Source: Burkholderiales bacterium
Lineage (GTDB): Bacteria > Pseudomonadota > Gammaproteobacteria > Burkholderiales > SG8-39
Assembly: GCA_027493935.1 (NCBI GenBank)
Contig: JAOSJV010000010.1
Span: 735,930 to 799,929, forward strand
Length of the DNA stretch: 64,000 nucleotides
Direction: 5' to 3'
Below are positions 10,193 through 19,122 of this stretch, piece after piece; position 1 is the stretch's first letter, and every line of letters begins with the position of its first letter. A program made the position numbers and the translations under genes. Under the pieces are notes generated by a model. The model made no database searches and was not told where the DNA came from. It saw only the letters and a program-made list of their open reading frames with translations.

Positions 10193-10966
10193 ATGCGCGT
10201 CTCGCGTTCGGTTCAGTGGGGGTCGTTGACCGGGATGCGCAAGGTCGAGACCCCCGAGCAGATGACCGACGAGTACCGCTCGACGCTGCTCAAGATCGTC
10301 TACGCGCTCGCCTCCACCGAGTTCGCCTCGGTCGAGCAGCACCAGCCCTGGATCAACCAGGGGCCGACCGCCGAGGACCGCTTCATCCAGGCGCAGATCG
10401 CCGCCGACGAGGCGCACCAGGGCTTCGTCGACTGCCGCATGCTGCGCCAGTTCGGCGCCGAAGGCGAGGAGATGGCCGACAAGCTCCTGACACTACGCAT
10501 GGGCGAGCACCCGATCGCGGCGTTCAACGTGCCCATGGCGAGCTGGGTCGAGGTGGTCGGTTTCTGCTTCTGCATGGACCTCGTCGCCTGGCACCACCTG
10601 CGCTCGCTGGAGGACTGCAGCTACGCGCCGCTCGCGCGCGAGATGACCACCATGGTGGGCGAGGAGAAGTTCCACGCCTCGTTCGGTGCGCGGCGGATCA
10701 AGGATCTGGTGCGCGACCCGCGCTACCAGGATCGGGCACAGGCCGGGCCGGCCGAGGCGCAGCAGGCGATCGACAAGTGGTACCCGCACGCGCTCGACAC
10801 TTTCGGGTCGGCAACCTCGAAATTCAGCGAACTGGCGGTCGCCCACGGCATCCGGCGGTGGGGCAACGAGGAGCTGCGCCAGATGTGGCGCAAGGACATC
10901 GATCCGCAGATCGAGAAGCTCGGGCTGCGCGTGCCCGATCCCGAGCGCGGGCGGCTGGTGCGCTGA
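10193..10966 (+). CDS. PaaA/PaaC-like di-iron protein 1 (phenylacetic acid catabolic family)
   Basis: 257-aa ferritin-like protein of the phenylacetyl-CoA epoxidase subunit family (PaaA/PaaC). Helical bundle features are visible: TEFASVEQH, then AADEAHQG and VGEEKFH. The second is a canonical E-x-x-H iron motif; the first has Asp in the Glu position (D-E-A-H). The start at 10193 has AAGGAG eight bases upstream. No PaaB, PaaD or PaaE neighbours exist, so this is not a full epoxidase cluster. It heads the liv importer operon, and a paralogue lies at 26837. It may oxygenate a CoA-bound substrate; the role is inferred from family only. Confidence 0.75.
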   Translation: MRVSRSVQWGSLTGMRKVETPEQMTDEYRSTLLKIVYALASTEFASVEQHQPWINQGPTAEDRFIQAQIAADEAHQGFVDCRMLRQFGAEGEEMADKLLTLRMGEHPIAAFNVPMASWVEVVGFCFCMDLVAWHHLRSLEDCSYAPLAREMTTMVGEEKFHASFGARRIKDLVRDPRYQDRAQAGPAEAQQAIDKWYPHALDTFGSATSKFSELAVAHGIRRWGNEELRQMWRKDIDPQIEKLGLRVPDPERGRLVR

Positions 10967-11014
10967 GGCGCGCCGCGCCCGACCGGCCGACTGGGGATCG
11001 CATAGCTTGTGTCC

Positions 11015-11043
11015 TTGACGCGGCGAGTGCGCCTGATTAGAGT
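11015..11043 (+). promoter_or_regulatory. Probable sigma-70 promoter for the liv genes
   Basis: TTGACG (11015-11020) and TAGAGT (11038-11043) are separated by exactly 17 bases in the 215-base gap before livK. This may provide transcription of the importer independent of the upstream di-iron gene and of the intron-separated operator. Confidence 0.5.
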
Positions 11044-11181
11044 CCGTCGACCACCCACCAAGAAGTGCCAGAAAGACCGGGTGTCCGCGCCCGGGTCTAT
11101 GCCGTGCGTGCACGGCGCCCGCGTCCGGCGACAGGAGACGCATCCGCATCGGTTATCACCGAGGAAAGGAGGCAGGAGGAT

Positions 11182-12373
11182 ATGTTCGGGACAAGGAAAT
11201 CGATACTGGGCCTCGCGGCGCTCGCAGTGCTCGCGCTGCCCGCCGCAGCGACGGCGCAGGAGCCGATCAGGTTCGGCCTGGTGACTTCGTTCAGCGGCCC
11301 CTTCACGATCTGGGGCGTGCAAGTGCGCGACGGCATGAAGATGGCCGTCGAGGAACTGAATGCGGCCGGCGGCGTGCTCGGCAGGAAGCTCGAGGTCGTC
11401 GAGCGCGACGACCGGAACAACCCGAATGAGGGCATCACGGCGTTCCGCTACATGGTCGAGCGCGAGGGCATCGTCGCCGCGGGCGGCATGATCTCGAGCG
11501 ACGTCGGTCTCGCAGTCTCGCGGCAGGCCGAATCGCTGCAGGTGCCCTACTTCCTCACGATGTCGGGCTCGCACGAGATCCTGAAGAAGGGCAGCCGCTT
11601 TACCTTCCGCACCTGCCTGCCGGCGGCGCCGGAAAACATGGAGTCGATCGCGGCGCTGATCAAGGACCGGAAGTACACCCGGGTCGGCGTCATCACCGCC
11701 GACTACGCGTGGGGGCACTCGCTGCGCGAGGCGGTCGAGACCCTGATCAAGCCGCTGCCCGGCGTCAAGCTGCAGATCGAGGTGGCGCCGGTGCCCGAGA
11801 AGGACTTCACCCCCTATCTGAGGAAGCTCCAGGGTCTGGATCCCGAGCTGCTCATCGCGACCGGGCACCCGCCGGGTGCCCCGACCATCACGCGCCAGGC
11901 GATCGAGCTCGGAATGAAGGCGTTCATCGTCGGGCCGTGGTATCCGGACCGAGTTCATGGTGCAGCGCGTCGGGCCGTCGATGTTCGGCCGCTACGTCGA
12001 CTACAGCTGCGCCGACTTCGAGCATCCCGCCTACAAGGCGCTCGCGGAGAAGTACAACAAGGCCTACAAGCGCCTGTTCGACAACAACGCGTTCTCCGGC
12101 TACGCGATGGTGAAGATGGTGGCCGACGCGATCAAGCGCAGCAACTCGGCCGACCCGAAGGTGGTGGCCGAGACGATCCGCAAAGGGAGCTTCGCGCAGC
12201 CGGGCTACGGCTGGGCGCTGGCCTACACCGAGTGGGGCGAGATGAAGGCGGCGCAGCCGCTGCTCTACACCTACGAGAAGGGCGACCCCGGGGCGATCAA
12301 CGCCGGGGCCGACTGGCGCCCGAAGGTGTTCTTCCGCTCCCCGCCGGTGCAGCCCTATGTCCCGAAGGAGTGA
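11182..12373 (+). CDS. livK: Branched-chain-amino-acid-type ABC transporter substrate-binding protein (frameshifted)
   Basis: Periplasmic binding protein of the Leu/Ile/Val-type importer family, restored to 396 aa. A GGAGGA site precedes the ATG at 11182, followed by a signal peptide ending near ATAQEP. The fold has the typical FGLVTSFSGPFTIWG start, AAGGVLGRKLEV and ADYAWG. The frame breaks near 11948; deleting one G in CCGGACC gives YPTEFMVQRVGPSM and the full C-terminal lobe. The association with CoA ligase and beta-oxidation genes suggests an aromatic or alicyclic acid ligand, not an amino acid. Confidence 0.86.
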
Positions 12374-13101
12374 GACGCTCCTCGAAGGCGAGACGCTCAC
12401 CAAGTACTTCGGAGGACTGCCCGCGCTGAAGGACGTCACCTTCACCGTGGCGCAAGGCGAGATCCTCGGGCTGATCGGTCCGAACGGCGCGGGCAAGTCG
12501 ACGCTGCTCAACCTGCTGAGCGGCGTCTTCCGCCCGAGCCACGGGAGGGTGCTCTTCCGGGGCCGCGACGTCACCGGGCTGCGGCCCCACCAGATCGCAA
12601 AGCGGGGGTCGCGCGGGTGCTGCAGACCCCCGCTCATTCCCGAGCATGAGCGTGCGCGACAACGTCGCGATCGGCGCGCTGTTCGCCGGGCGGGACCGCG
12701 CGCCGGGACGCTACCGGCGGCGCGACGAGTCGGAATTCCTGCTCGAGCTCACCGGCCTGCTGGACAAGCGGGACCTGCCCCTGGAGGGCCTCACCTTGCA
12801 GGAAAAGCGGCTGCTCGAGCTCGCCCGGGCGCTGGCGACCGGGCCGGAGCTGCTGCTGCTCGACGAGGCGATGAGCGGGCTCAATCCCACCGAGATGGAG
12901 CGGGCGATGGCCCTCGTCCGCCGCATCCGCGACGAGCTCGGCGTGGCCATCATCTGGGTCGAGCACGTCGTGAAAGCCATCATGGGCGTGGCCGAGCGCG
13001 TGCTCGTGCTCAACTTCGGCCAGCTGATCGCGGCGGGGCCGCCGGCCGAAGTCGCACGCGACCAGGCGGTGATCGACGCCTACCTCGGCCGCGCCGAATG
13101 A
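12357..13101 (+). CDS. livG: Liv-type ABC transporter ATP-binding protein LivG (two frameshifts)
   Basis: Cytoplasmic ATPase subunit, 248 aa after correction. It overlaps the livK stop by 17 bases. Walker A GPNGAGKST, a Q-loop in the broken stretch, a degenerate signature (GLTLQEKRLLELARAL, where LSGGQ would be expected) and Walker B LLLLDEAMSGLNP are present. Two compensating breaks at about 12613 (one G missing) and 12630 (one C missing) restore VARVLQTPRSFPSMSV, the LivG consensus. The LivG-type signature lacking LSGGQ is usual for this half of the heterodimer. Confidence 0.85.
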
Positions 13102-13808
13102 GCGCGCTCGTCGACGTCGCGGAGCTCGAGGTCGCCTACGGCGACATCACCGTGGTGAAGGGCGTGAACCTCGAGATCCGGGAGGGCGAGGCGGTGGCGG
13201 TCATCGGCCCCAACGGCGCAGGCAAGACCACCCTGTTCAAGGCGATCGCCGGCGTGCTGCGGTCGCGGCGCGGCGCGGTTCGCCTGCAAGGCGAGCGTAT
13301 CGAAGCGCAGCAGCACTTCCAGATCGTCCGGCGCGGGGTGGTGTACGTTCCGGCCGAACGCGAGCTCTTCCCGCAGATGTCGGTGCTCGAGAATCTCGAG
13401 CTCGGGGCGTACGCGAGCTACGCGTCGCGGTCCGAGCGCATGCAGTTCGTCCTCGAGCTGTTCCCCCGGCTGCAAGAGCGCAGGAAGCAACTGGCCGGAA
13501 CCCTGAGCGGCGGCGAGCAGCAGATGCTCGCCATCGGCAGGGGACTGATGGCGCGCCCGCGGATCCTGCTGCTCGACGAGCCGTCCACCGGCCTCGCGCC
13601 ATTCTTCGTGAAGGAGATGTACCGGCAGCTCGCCCGGCTGAAGGAGGAGGGGCTCACCCTCCTGCTCGCGGAACAGCAGGTCCCGCATGCGCTCTCGTTC
13701 ACCGAGCGCGCCTACGTACTGGAGAACGGCCGCATCCGCCTGTCGGGCGCATCGGGCGACCTGCTCGGCGATCCGGAAGTGCAGCGTTCGTACCTCGGAG
13801 TGGCGTAG
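13098..13808 (+). CDS. livF: Liv-type ABC transporter ATP-binding protein LivF
   Basis: 236-aa second ATPase subunit, forming a heterodimer with LivG. Walker A GPNGAGKTT, signature LSGGEQQMLAIGRGLM, Walker B ILLLDEPSTGL and a switch-His region are all intact. The ATG overlaps the livG stop (ATGA), indicating translational coupling. No frameshift is present. Confidence 0.92.
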   Translation: MSALVDVAELEVAYGDITVVKGVNLEIREGEAVAVIGPNGAGKTTLFKAIAGVLRSRRGAVRLQGERIEAQQHFQIVRRGVVYVPAERELFPQMSVLENLELGAYASYASRSERMQFVLELFPRLQERRKQLAGTLSGGEQQMLAIGRGLMARPRILLLDEPSTGLAPFFVKEMYRQLARLKEEGLTLLLAEQQVPHALSFTERAYVLENGRIRLSGASGDLLGDPEVQRSYLGVA

Positions 13809-13811
13809 GCC

Positions 13812-14669
13812 GTGATCGCCATCCTGCTCGACGGCATCGTCCAGGGGCTGCAGCTCTCGCTGATGGCGGTCGGGATCACGCTGATCTTCGGGCTCGGCGG
13901 GGTGCTGAACCTCGCCCACGGCCAGTTCGCCGTGGTGGGCGGCATCGCCGCCGCGCTCTTCGTCGGCGAAGGTCTGCACCCGCTGGCGGCATGCGTGCTC
14001 GGCGTCCTGACCGCCGGGCTCTTCGGTCTGATCGTCGATCGCACGCTGCTCGTGCCGGCCTACCGCTGCGCAGGCGAGGAGCGGCTGCTCCTCGGACTGC
14101 TGATCACGCTCGGACTCTCGTTCGCCGTCAACGGCTTTCTCGACTTCAGGTACGCGGACATCGCGCTCACGTTGCGCCTGCCGACCCCGTCGTACGAGAT
14201 CGGCGGCATCACCGTCCGCAGCGCAAGCGTCATCGCCGCGCTGATCGCGCTCGGCGCGTTCGCGCTCCTGTTCGCGTTCCTGAAAGGTACGCTGCTCGGT
14301 AAAGTCATCCGGTCGATTATCCAGAACGAAGTCGGCGCCGGGCTGTGCGGCATCAATCCGGCCAGGATCCGCACCCTGATCGTGGTGCTGAGCGCGATGC
14401 TGGCCGGGCTGGGCGGCATCGCCCAGGGACTGTTCTCCTCGGTCGGCACCGAGATGGGGAACGAGCTCACCAGCTTCGCGCTGATCGTCGCGGTGGTCGG
14501 CGGCGTGCGCAGCATCAACGGCACGCTCGCCGCCGGCGTCCTGCTCGGGATCGTGAACGCCTTCGCGAGCTATCTCGTCGGCGCATACATGACGCTGCTC
14601 ATCCTGCTCGCGACCGCGGCCTTCACCATTCTGCTGCGGCCGCAGGGGCTGTTCGCCTACCGCACATGA
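13812..14669 (+). CDS. livH: Liv-type ABC transporter permease LivH
   Basis: 285-aa inner-membrane permease with about eight helices, starting at a GTG three bases after the livF stop. It carries the family hallmark GLGGVLNLAHGQFAVVGG near the N-terminus and the EAA-like cytoplasmic loop (IQNEVGAGLCGINPARI) that docks the ATPases. It pairs with LivM, whose start overlaps its stop. Confidence 0.9.
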   Translation: MIAILLDGIVQGLQLSLMAVGITLIFGLGGVLNLAHGQFAVVGGIAAALFVGEGLHPLAACVLGVLTAGLFGLIVDRTLLVPAYRCAGEERLLLGLLITLGLSFAVNGFLDFRYADIALTLRLPTPSYEIGGITVRSASVIAALIALGAFALLFAFLKGTLLGKVIRSIIQNEVGAGLCGINPARIRTLIVVLSAMLAGLGGIAQGLFSSVGTEMGNELTSFALIVAVVGGVRSINGTLAAGVLLGIVNAFASYLVGAYMTLLILLATAAFTILLRPQGLFAYRT

Positions 14670-15619
14670 TGCGCGAGCGCCATTTCGCCGACTACGTCAC
14701 GCTCACCGCGGTCGTGGTGGTGCTCGCGCTGGCGCCGCTCGCGCTCGGCGACAGCGCGCACTACATGCGCCTGGCGACGCTGATGCTGATCTACATGGGC
14801 TACGCGGTGGCGTTCAACATCATCTTCGGCCACACCCGGCAGCTGTTCCTGTGCCTCGGCGCGCTCGCCGGCTCGTCCGGATACGTCTCGGTGGTGCTCA
14901 CCATCAAGCTCGGGCTGTCGCCGTGGCTGACGATCCCGCTCGGCGTCGCGTCGGCGGCGCTGCTCGGCGGCGTGTTCAGTTACGTGTCGGTGCGCCGCGG
15001 GCTCGGCGTGATCTTCGTCGGCATCGTGACGCTCGTCTTCTCGCTCATCTTCCATAACCTCGTGCTCGGCCTGCGCGAGCTGACCAATGGCGAGACCGGG
15101 ATCGAGACCAAGGGGCTCGGCCCGGCTGTGCTGCAGAACGCGTCGGCGAGCTACTACGCAGTGCTCGGCGTCGTGGCCGCGTCGCTCGTCATGTACCACC
15201 TGCTGATGCGCTCGCGCGCCGGCAAGGCGTTCCAGGCCATCGCCGACGACGAGCTCGCCGCCGAGCTCGCCGGCATCGACGTCACGTTCTACAAGGTGCT
15301 CGCCGCCACCATCGGCTCGGCGCTGCTCGGCGTGGTCGGCGCGGTATACGCCTACTACAGCGGATTCATCAGCCCCACCGTCTATTCGCTGGTCAGCGTC
15401 GACATCGTCGTGCTGGTCACGCTGCTGCTCGGCGGGATGAGCACGCTCCTCGGGCCGGTGCTCGGCGGCGCGGTGTTCGCGGTGCTCGACGAGGTCGTGC
15501 GCCCGCTCGGCCGGCTGAACGTGCTGGTCTACGGCATCCTGATGATCGTGCTGGTCGTCACCTTCCGCCACGGGCTGGTCGCGATGCTGCGCAAGGTCGT
15601 CCGGATCCGCATTCCTTAG
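14666..15619 (+). CDS. livM: Liv-type ABC transporter permease LivM
   Basis: 317-aa permease, second membrane subunit. The start overlaps the livH stop in ATGATGA (ATG at 14666 or 14669). About nine hydrophobic helices are seen, with the coupling loop AIADDELAAELAGIDVTFYK and the C-terminal LLGGMSTLLGPVLGG motif. It is the last gene of the importer operon; the GC-rich gap after it separates it from convergent Fe-S protein genes and holds no certain terminator. Confidence 0.9.
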   Translation: MMRERHFADYVTLTAVVVVLALAPLALGDSAHYMRLATLMLIYMGYAVAFNIIFGHTRQLFLCLGALAGSSGYVSVVLTIKLGLSPWLTIPLGVASAALLGGVFSYVSVRRGLGVIFVGIVTLVFSLIFHNLVLGLRELTNGETGIETKGLGPAVLQNASASYYAVLGVVAASLVMYHLLMRSRAGKAFQAIADDELAAELAGIDVTFYKVLAATIGSALLGVVGAVYAYYSGFISPTVYSLVSVDIVVLVTLLLGGMSTLLGPVLGGAVFAVLDEVVRPLGRLNVLVYGILMIVLVVTFRHGLVAMLRKVVRIRIP

Positions 15620-15745
15620 CCCGGACGACCCGGGCGGCCACAGCCCCTCGGGCACCCCAATTCCAGGAAGACCGCTGCCCGCGGCAGCGGTTCGGTGCCG
15701 GGCTGGCGCCCCTGTCCGTCGCGGTATTCCGCGCGAGCGCGTCCG

Positions 15746-16727
15746 CTACCGCTTGCCGATCCAGCGCTCCCGCGCGGGGCGGCTGCCGGCGTCGCCGCCC
15801 GTCTCCCGCGCGATCATGTCGGCAAGGCGCTCGGCCTTGGCGGAAGTGTCCTCCGGGATTGCGTCGAGCGCGTCGGCGAGCATCGCCTGGTAGTCCGCGC
15901 CGACCGGACAGACGTCGGCGCAGCGCCGGCAGCCGGTGATCGCGCCGGCGCCGCGCAGGATGCTCTGCCACAGGTAGAAGCTCGTCTCCGAGCGCAGCAG
16001 CGCCTTCTTCTGCTCGGCGGTCTGGGCCGCGACGATGCGCTCGACGTGATCGGTGAGCTTGGCGAAGCCGTGGGGCGAGCGGTACGCGTCGCACGCCGGC
16101 CAGTCGCGCTCCCAGTGCCGCACCGCGTCGGCCGGGCATGCCCTAAGGCAGCGGCCGCATTCCGGGCCGCGGCACAGCGCGGTTTCCATGCGCCGATCGC
16201 ATTCGACGGCGATCGATGCGAGCACCGCTGTGAGCAGCACGCGCGGTCCGTATGCGGGCGTGATGAGCTGCAGGTTGAGTCCGAGGGTGCCGAGCCCCGC
16301 CTCGACCGCGGCGTGCGGCAGCGACAGGAGCGGGGTCAGGTGCTGGCTCGGATTGCCGCCGTAGCGCCACGGGTCGACGTGCGTCGGCGGCACCGCGATC
16401 GCGGGATAGCCCAGATCCTCGAGCCAGTACACGAGCTCGAGCGACGCCTCCTCGAGCAGCGTCAGCGCGAGCTCGTCGTTGTAGTACTTGTGCCGGTCGC
16501 TCCACGACGCGATGCGCGAGACGCCCGCGCTCAGCTTCTTCGCCAGCACGATGACGCGTCCGCCGTCGAGCTCGCTAATGTCCTTCCGGGCCGCGCGGGT
16601 CGGCGGGATCCCATGGGTGCGCGTCGAGCGCCGCACCGTCGGCGATGCCGACCAGGTCCGCGCCGAGGGCGCGCGCCTTCTCCTTGACCGCATCCGCCGT
16701 GATCGGCGCTTTGAACATCGCCGCCAT
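15746..16727 (-). CDS. QueG-like 4Fe-4S protein 2 (frameshifted)
   Basis: 326 aa after correction, a diverged paralogue of the gene just upstream. The N-terminal half resembles the epoxyqueuosine-reductase fold (ADAVKEKARALGADLVGIAD), and the C-terminal half has two cluster motifs, CRGPECGRCLRACP and CRRCADVCPVG, sufficient for two 4Fe-4S clusters. The frame breaks near 16587 (one extra base), just before DISELDGGRVIVLA. It starts three bases after its paralogue's stop. It is probably an oxidoreductase or corrinoid-linked electron donor; QueG itself is unlikely because two divergent copies sit together outside tRNA genes. Confidence 0.7.
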
Positions 16728-16730
16728 GCG

Positions 16731-17849
16731 CTACTCCCCCTCCGGTGCCTCGGCCGCCGCCTCTTGCGCCGCCCGCTCGCGCTGCGCCGCCTTGAAGGCC
16801 TGCAGCTGCCGTGCGACGATACCCTGGTAGCCCTGCGGCCCGATCCAGCGGCGGTTCCACTCGCTCAGTCCGGGCGCCTCGAATGCGCCGCTCTCGTGCT
16901 TGGCGCGCAAATCCTTGTACTGCTTGCCGAGCGCGACCTTCGCCGGCGTCTTCTCCGGGATCGCCTTCTGGACTTCGGCGAGGTGCGCGTGGTAGTCGTT
17001 GCCCACCGGGCACACCGCCAGGCAGCGCGGACAGTCGCCGAACGAGCCGACCACGCGCAGCAGTCCCTGCCAGAACCCGAAGAAGTCGCGCGAGCGGAAG
17101 GCAGCGGCCGGATCGGCGTGGGCGCCGTCGGCGAGGCCGTCGAAGAAGCGCAGGATCTGCGCGAAGCCGAACTCCTGCGCCTCCGTGGCGCAGGCGCGCT
17201 TGTCGATGCCGAAGTGCAGCACGGCGTCGGCCGGGCAGGCGTGCAGGCAGCGGCTGCACGACTCGCCGATGCATACCTGCTCGGCCATCGGCGCGTCCGG
17301 TTCGAGATCGAGCTCGGTGAGGATCCCGGTGAGATAGAGGCGCGGACCGTACTCGGGCGTGAGGAGGTTGACCTCGAGCCCGAGGGTGCCGAGCCCCGCC
17401 TCGACCCCGAGATGGCGCGTCGACAGCCGCCCGTAGCTCGCGCGCTTGTAGCTCCAGTCGGTCTCCTGCGCGGCGGTCACGAAGCTCGGATGCCCGGCCG
17501 CCTCGAGCTCCTGCGCGAGGACGTAGGAGATCTTGTCCATGCGCCGCATGACCAGCATGTCGAGATACTGCACCGGCACGTTGCTCTTGCAGCGGAAGGC
17601 GCCCGCCGGGATACGGCTCGCGATGACGATGACCGACTTGCAGTAGGGCGAGATGCGCTCGGGGGTCTGCGGCCAGCGCGGATCGGGCGGAAACGCATTG
17701 AGCTTCGCCGCGGCTGCGATGCCGACCAGGTGCGCGCCGAGCGCGAGCGCGCGCTCCTTCACGTACGCGCTGGTGATTTTGCGCGGTGGGCGCGCCTTCG
17801 TGCGGCCGTGCGGACGCGGCTGCGTGGCGTATTGCGGCGACTCACTCAT
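16731..17849 (-). CDS. QueG-like 4Fe-4S protein 1
   Basis: 372-aa intact paralogue of the previous protein. After a basic N-terminal arm it shows VKERALALGAHLVGIA, then EAGLGTLGLEVNLLTPEYGPR, characteristic of QueG and reductive-dehalogenase-like proteins, and the clusters CIGESCSRCLHACP and CPRCLAVCPVGND. Adjacent thiolase and CoA genes suggest a role in the catabolic cluster, possibly as a reductase acting on a CoA intermediate. The function is unproven. Confidence 0.72.
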   Translation of the reverse strand: MSESPQYATQPRPHGRTKARPPRKITSAYVKERALALGAHLVGIAAAAKLNAFPPDPRWPQTPERISPYCKSVIVIASRIPAGAFRCKSNVPVQYLDMLVMRRMDKISYVLAQELEAAGHPSFVTAAQETDWSYKRASYGRLSTRHLGVEAGLGTLGLEVNLLTPEYGPRLYLTGILTELDLEPDAPMAEQVCIGESCSRCLHACPADAVLHFGIDKRACATEAQEFGFAQILRFFDGLADGAHADPAAAFRSRDFFGFWQGLLRVVGSFGDCPRCLAVCPVGNDYHAHLAEVQKAIPEKTPAKVALGKQYKDLRAKHESGAFEAPGLSEWNRRWIGPQGYQGIVARQLQAFKAAQRERAAQEAAAEAPEGE

Positions 17850-17922
17850 TGCCCGCTCCCGAAGTTGCGATCTCGCCCCGGCCGGGGATCCGCCGCGGGA
17901 ATCTTATCCGGCCCGGTGCCGG

Positions 17923-19122
17923 TCAGGCGAGCATGCCCACGACGCATACGCTGGAGATGTTCTGGTAAGGGAAGCCGCCCAGATTGTGCGTCAGCCCGAG
18001 CCGCGGGGCGGCCAGCTGGCGCTTCCCCGCCCTCCCGAGGAGCTGGGTGTACATCTCGTAGAGCATGCGCAAGCCCGAGGCTCCGATCGGATGCCCGAAG
18101 CACTTGAGGCCGCCGTCGATCTGGCACGGCAGCGCGCCGTCGGCGTTGTAGCGGCCGTCGAGCACGTCGCGCCAGGCCCGCCCGTCCGGCGACAGGCCGA
18201 GGTCCTCGAGGGTCACGAGCTCGGTGATCGAGAAGCAGTCGTGGCACTCCAGCATCGCGATCTCCTCTGCAGGATTGCGAATGCCGGCCTCGGCGTAGGC
18301 ACGTGCCGCGGCGCGCCGCGTCGTGAGCACGTAGCTGCCATCCCACGAATTGTGCCCCGCCTCCTGCCCGTTCGAGACCGCGACCTGCAGGGCCTTCACC
18401 GACACCAGGTCCGACCTGCCGAGGCTGCGCGCGAGCTCCGGCGTCGTCACGATCGCCGCCGCGGCGCCGTCGCTCACCCCGCAGCAGTCGTAGAAGCCTA
18501 GGGGCTCGGCGACGATCGGCGCGCGCAGCACCGCGTCGATGTCGATCTTGCGGCGCAGGTGCGCGCGCGGGTTCTCGAGCGCGTTGTCGTGGCTCTTCAC
18601 CGAGATCTGCGCCATCGCGCGCTTGAGGTCGGCCGGCGCCACCCGGTGGCGCGCCGCATAGGCGGTGGCGAGCTGCGCGAAGCAGCCGGGCGCCGAGAGG
18701 TTCGGGATGACGAGAGAATTGGTCACCCCGCGGGCACGCTGCGGCAGTCCGCCGTAGCCGGTGTCCTTCAGCTTCTCCGCGCCGAGCGCGAGCGCGATGT
18801 CCGCCGCGCCTGCGGCGACCGCGTAGACCGCGCCGCGGAACGCCTCGGAGCCGCTCGCGCACAGGTTCTCGACGCGCGTGACCGGGATGAGCGGCAGCCG
18901 GAGTGCCATCGCGAGCGGCATCGCCGACTTGCCCACGTTCACCTCGTCCATCGCGGTAGCGAACCAGGCGGCGTCGATGCGCCCGGTCTCGATGCCGGCG
19001 TCGGCCAGGCACTCGTCGAACGCCTCGAGCATCAGGTCCTCTGCGTCCTTGTCCCAGCGCTCGCCGAACCGGCTGCACCCCATGCCGAGCACCACCACCT
19101 TGTCCCTAATGCCGGTCGCCAC
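17923..19122 (-). CDS. Thiolase-family acetyl-CoA acyltransferase
   Basis: 399-aa thiolase resembling the SCP2/lipid-transfer thiolases. The nucleophilic Cys is in ENLCASGSEAF, the C-terminal catalytic region is GGLKCFGHPIGASG, and a THNLGGFPYQN segment follows. It would cleave a 3-ketoacyl-CoA, or condense in reverse. Its start overlaps the end of the HMG-CoA-synthase-like/DUF35 gene by 17 bases, so the two are translationally coupled and likely form a complex. Confidence 0.86.
   Translation of the reverse strand: MATGIRDKVVVLGMGCSRFGERWDKDAEDLMLEAFDECLADAGIETGRIDAAWFATAMDEVNVGKSAMPLAMALRLPLIPVTRVENLCASGSEAFRGAVYAVAAGAADIALALGAEKLKDTGYGGLPQRARGVTNSLVIPNLSAPGCFAQLATAYAARHRVAPADLKRAMAQISVKSHDNALENPRAHLRRKIDIDAVLRAPIVAEPLGFYDCCGVSDGAAAAIVTTPELARSLGRSDLVSVKALQVAVSNGQEAGHNSWDGSYVLTTRRAAARAYAEAGIRNPAEEIAMLECHDCFSITELVTLEDLGLSPDGRAWRDVLDGRYNADGALPCQIDGGLKCFGHPIGASGLRMLYEMYTQLLGRAGKRQLAAPRLGLTHNLGGFPYQNISSVCVVGMLA

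Noticed and set aside
11101..11116. GCCGTGC-GT-GCACGGC inverted repeat upstream of livK
   Set aside because: Short GC-rich palindromes are frequent at this base composition, and this one matches no operator seen elsewhere in the window.
12600..12640. Programmed ribosomal frameshifting in livG and other genes
   Set aside because: No slippery heptamer or downstream structure is shared among the many broken genes; indels of both signs in G/C runs fit sequencing error.
13080..13979. 299-codon minus-strand frame over livF and livH
   Set aside because: Shadow of well-conserved transporter genes, with His/Arg/Glu-rich composition and no motifs.
15746..17849. Assignment of the Fe-S pair as true QueG
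   Set aside because: Two divergent copies beside CoA-metabolism genes argue for another substrate despite the shared fold and cluster motifs.
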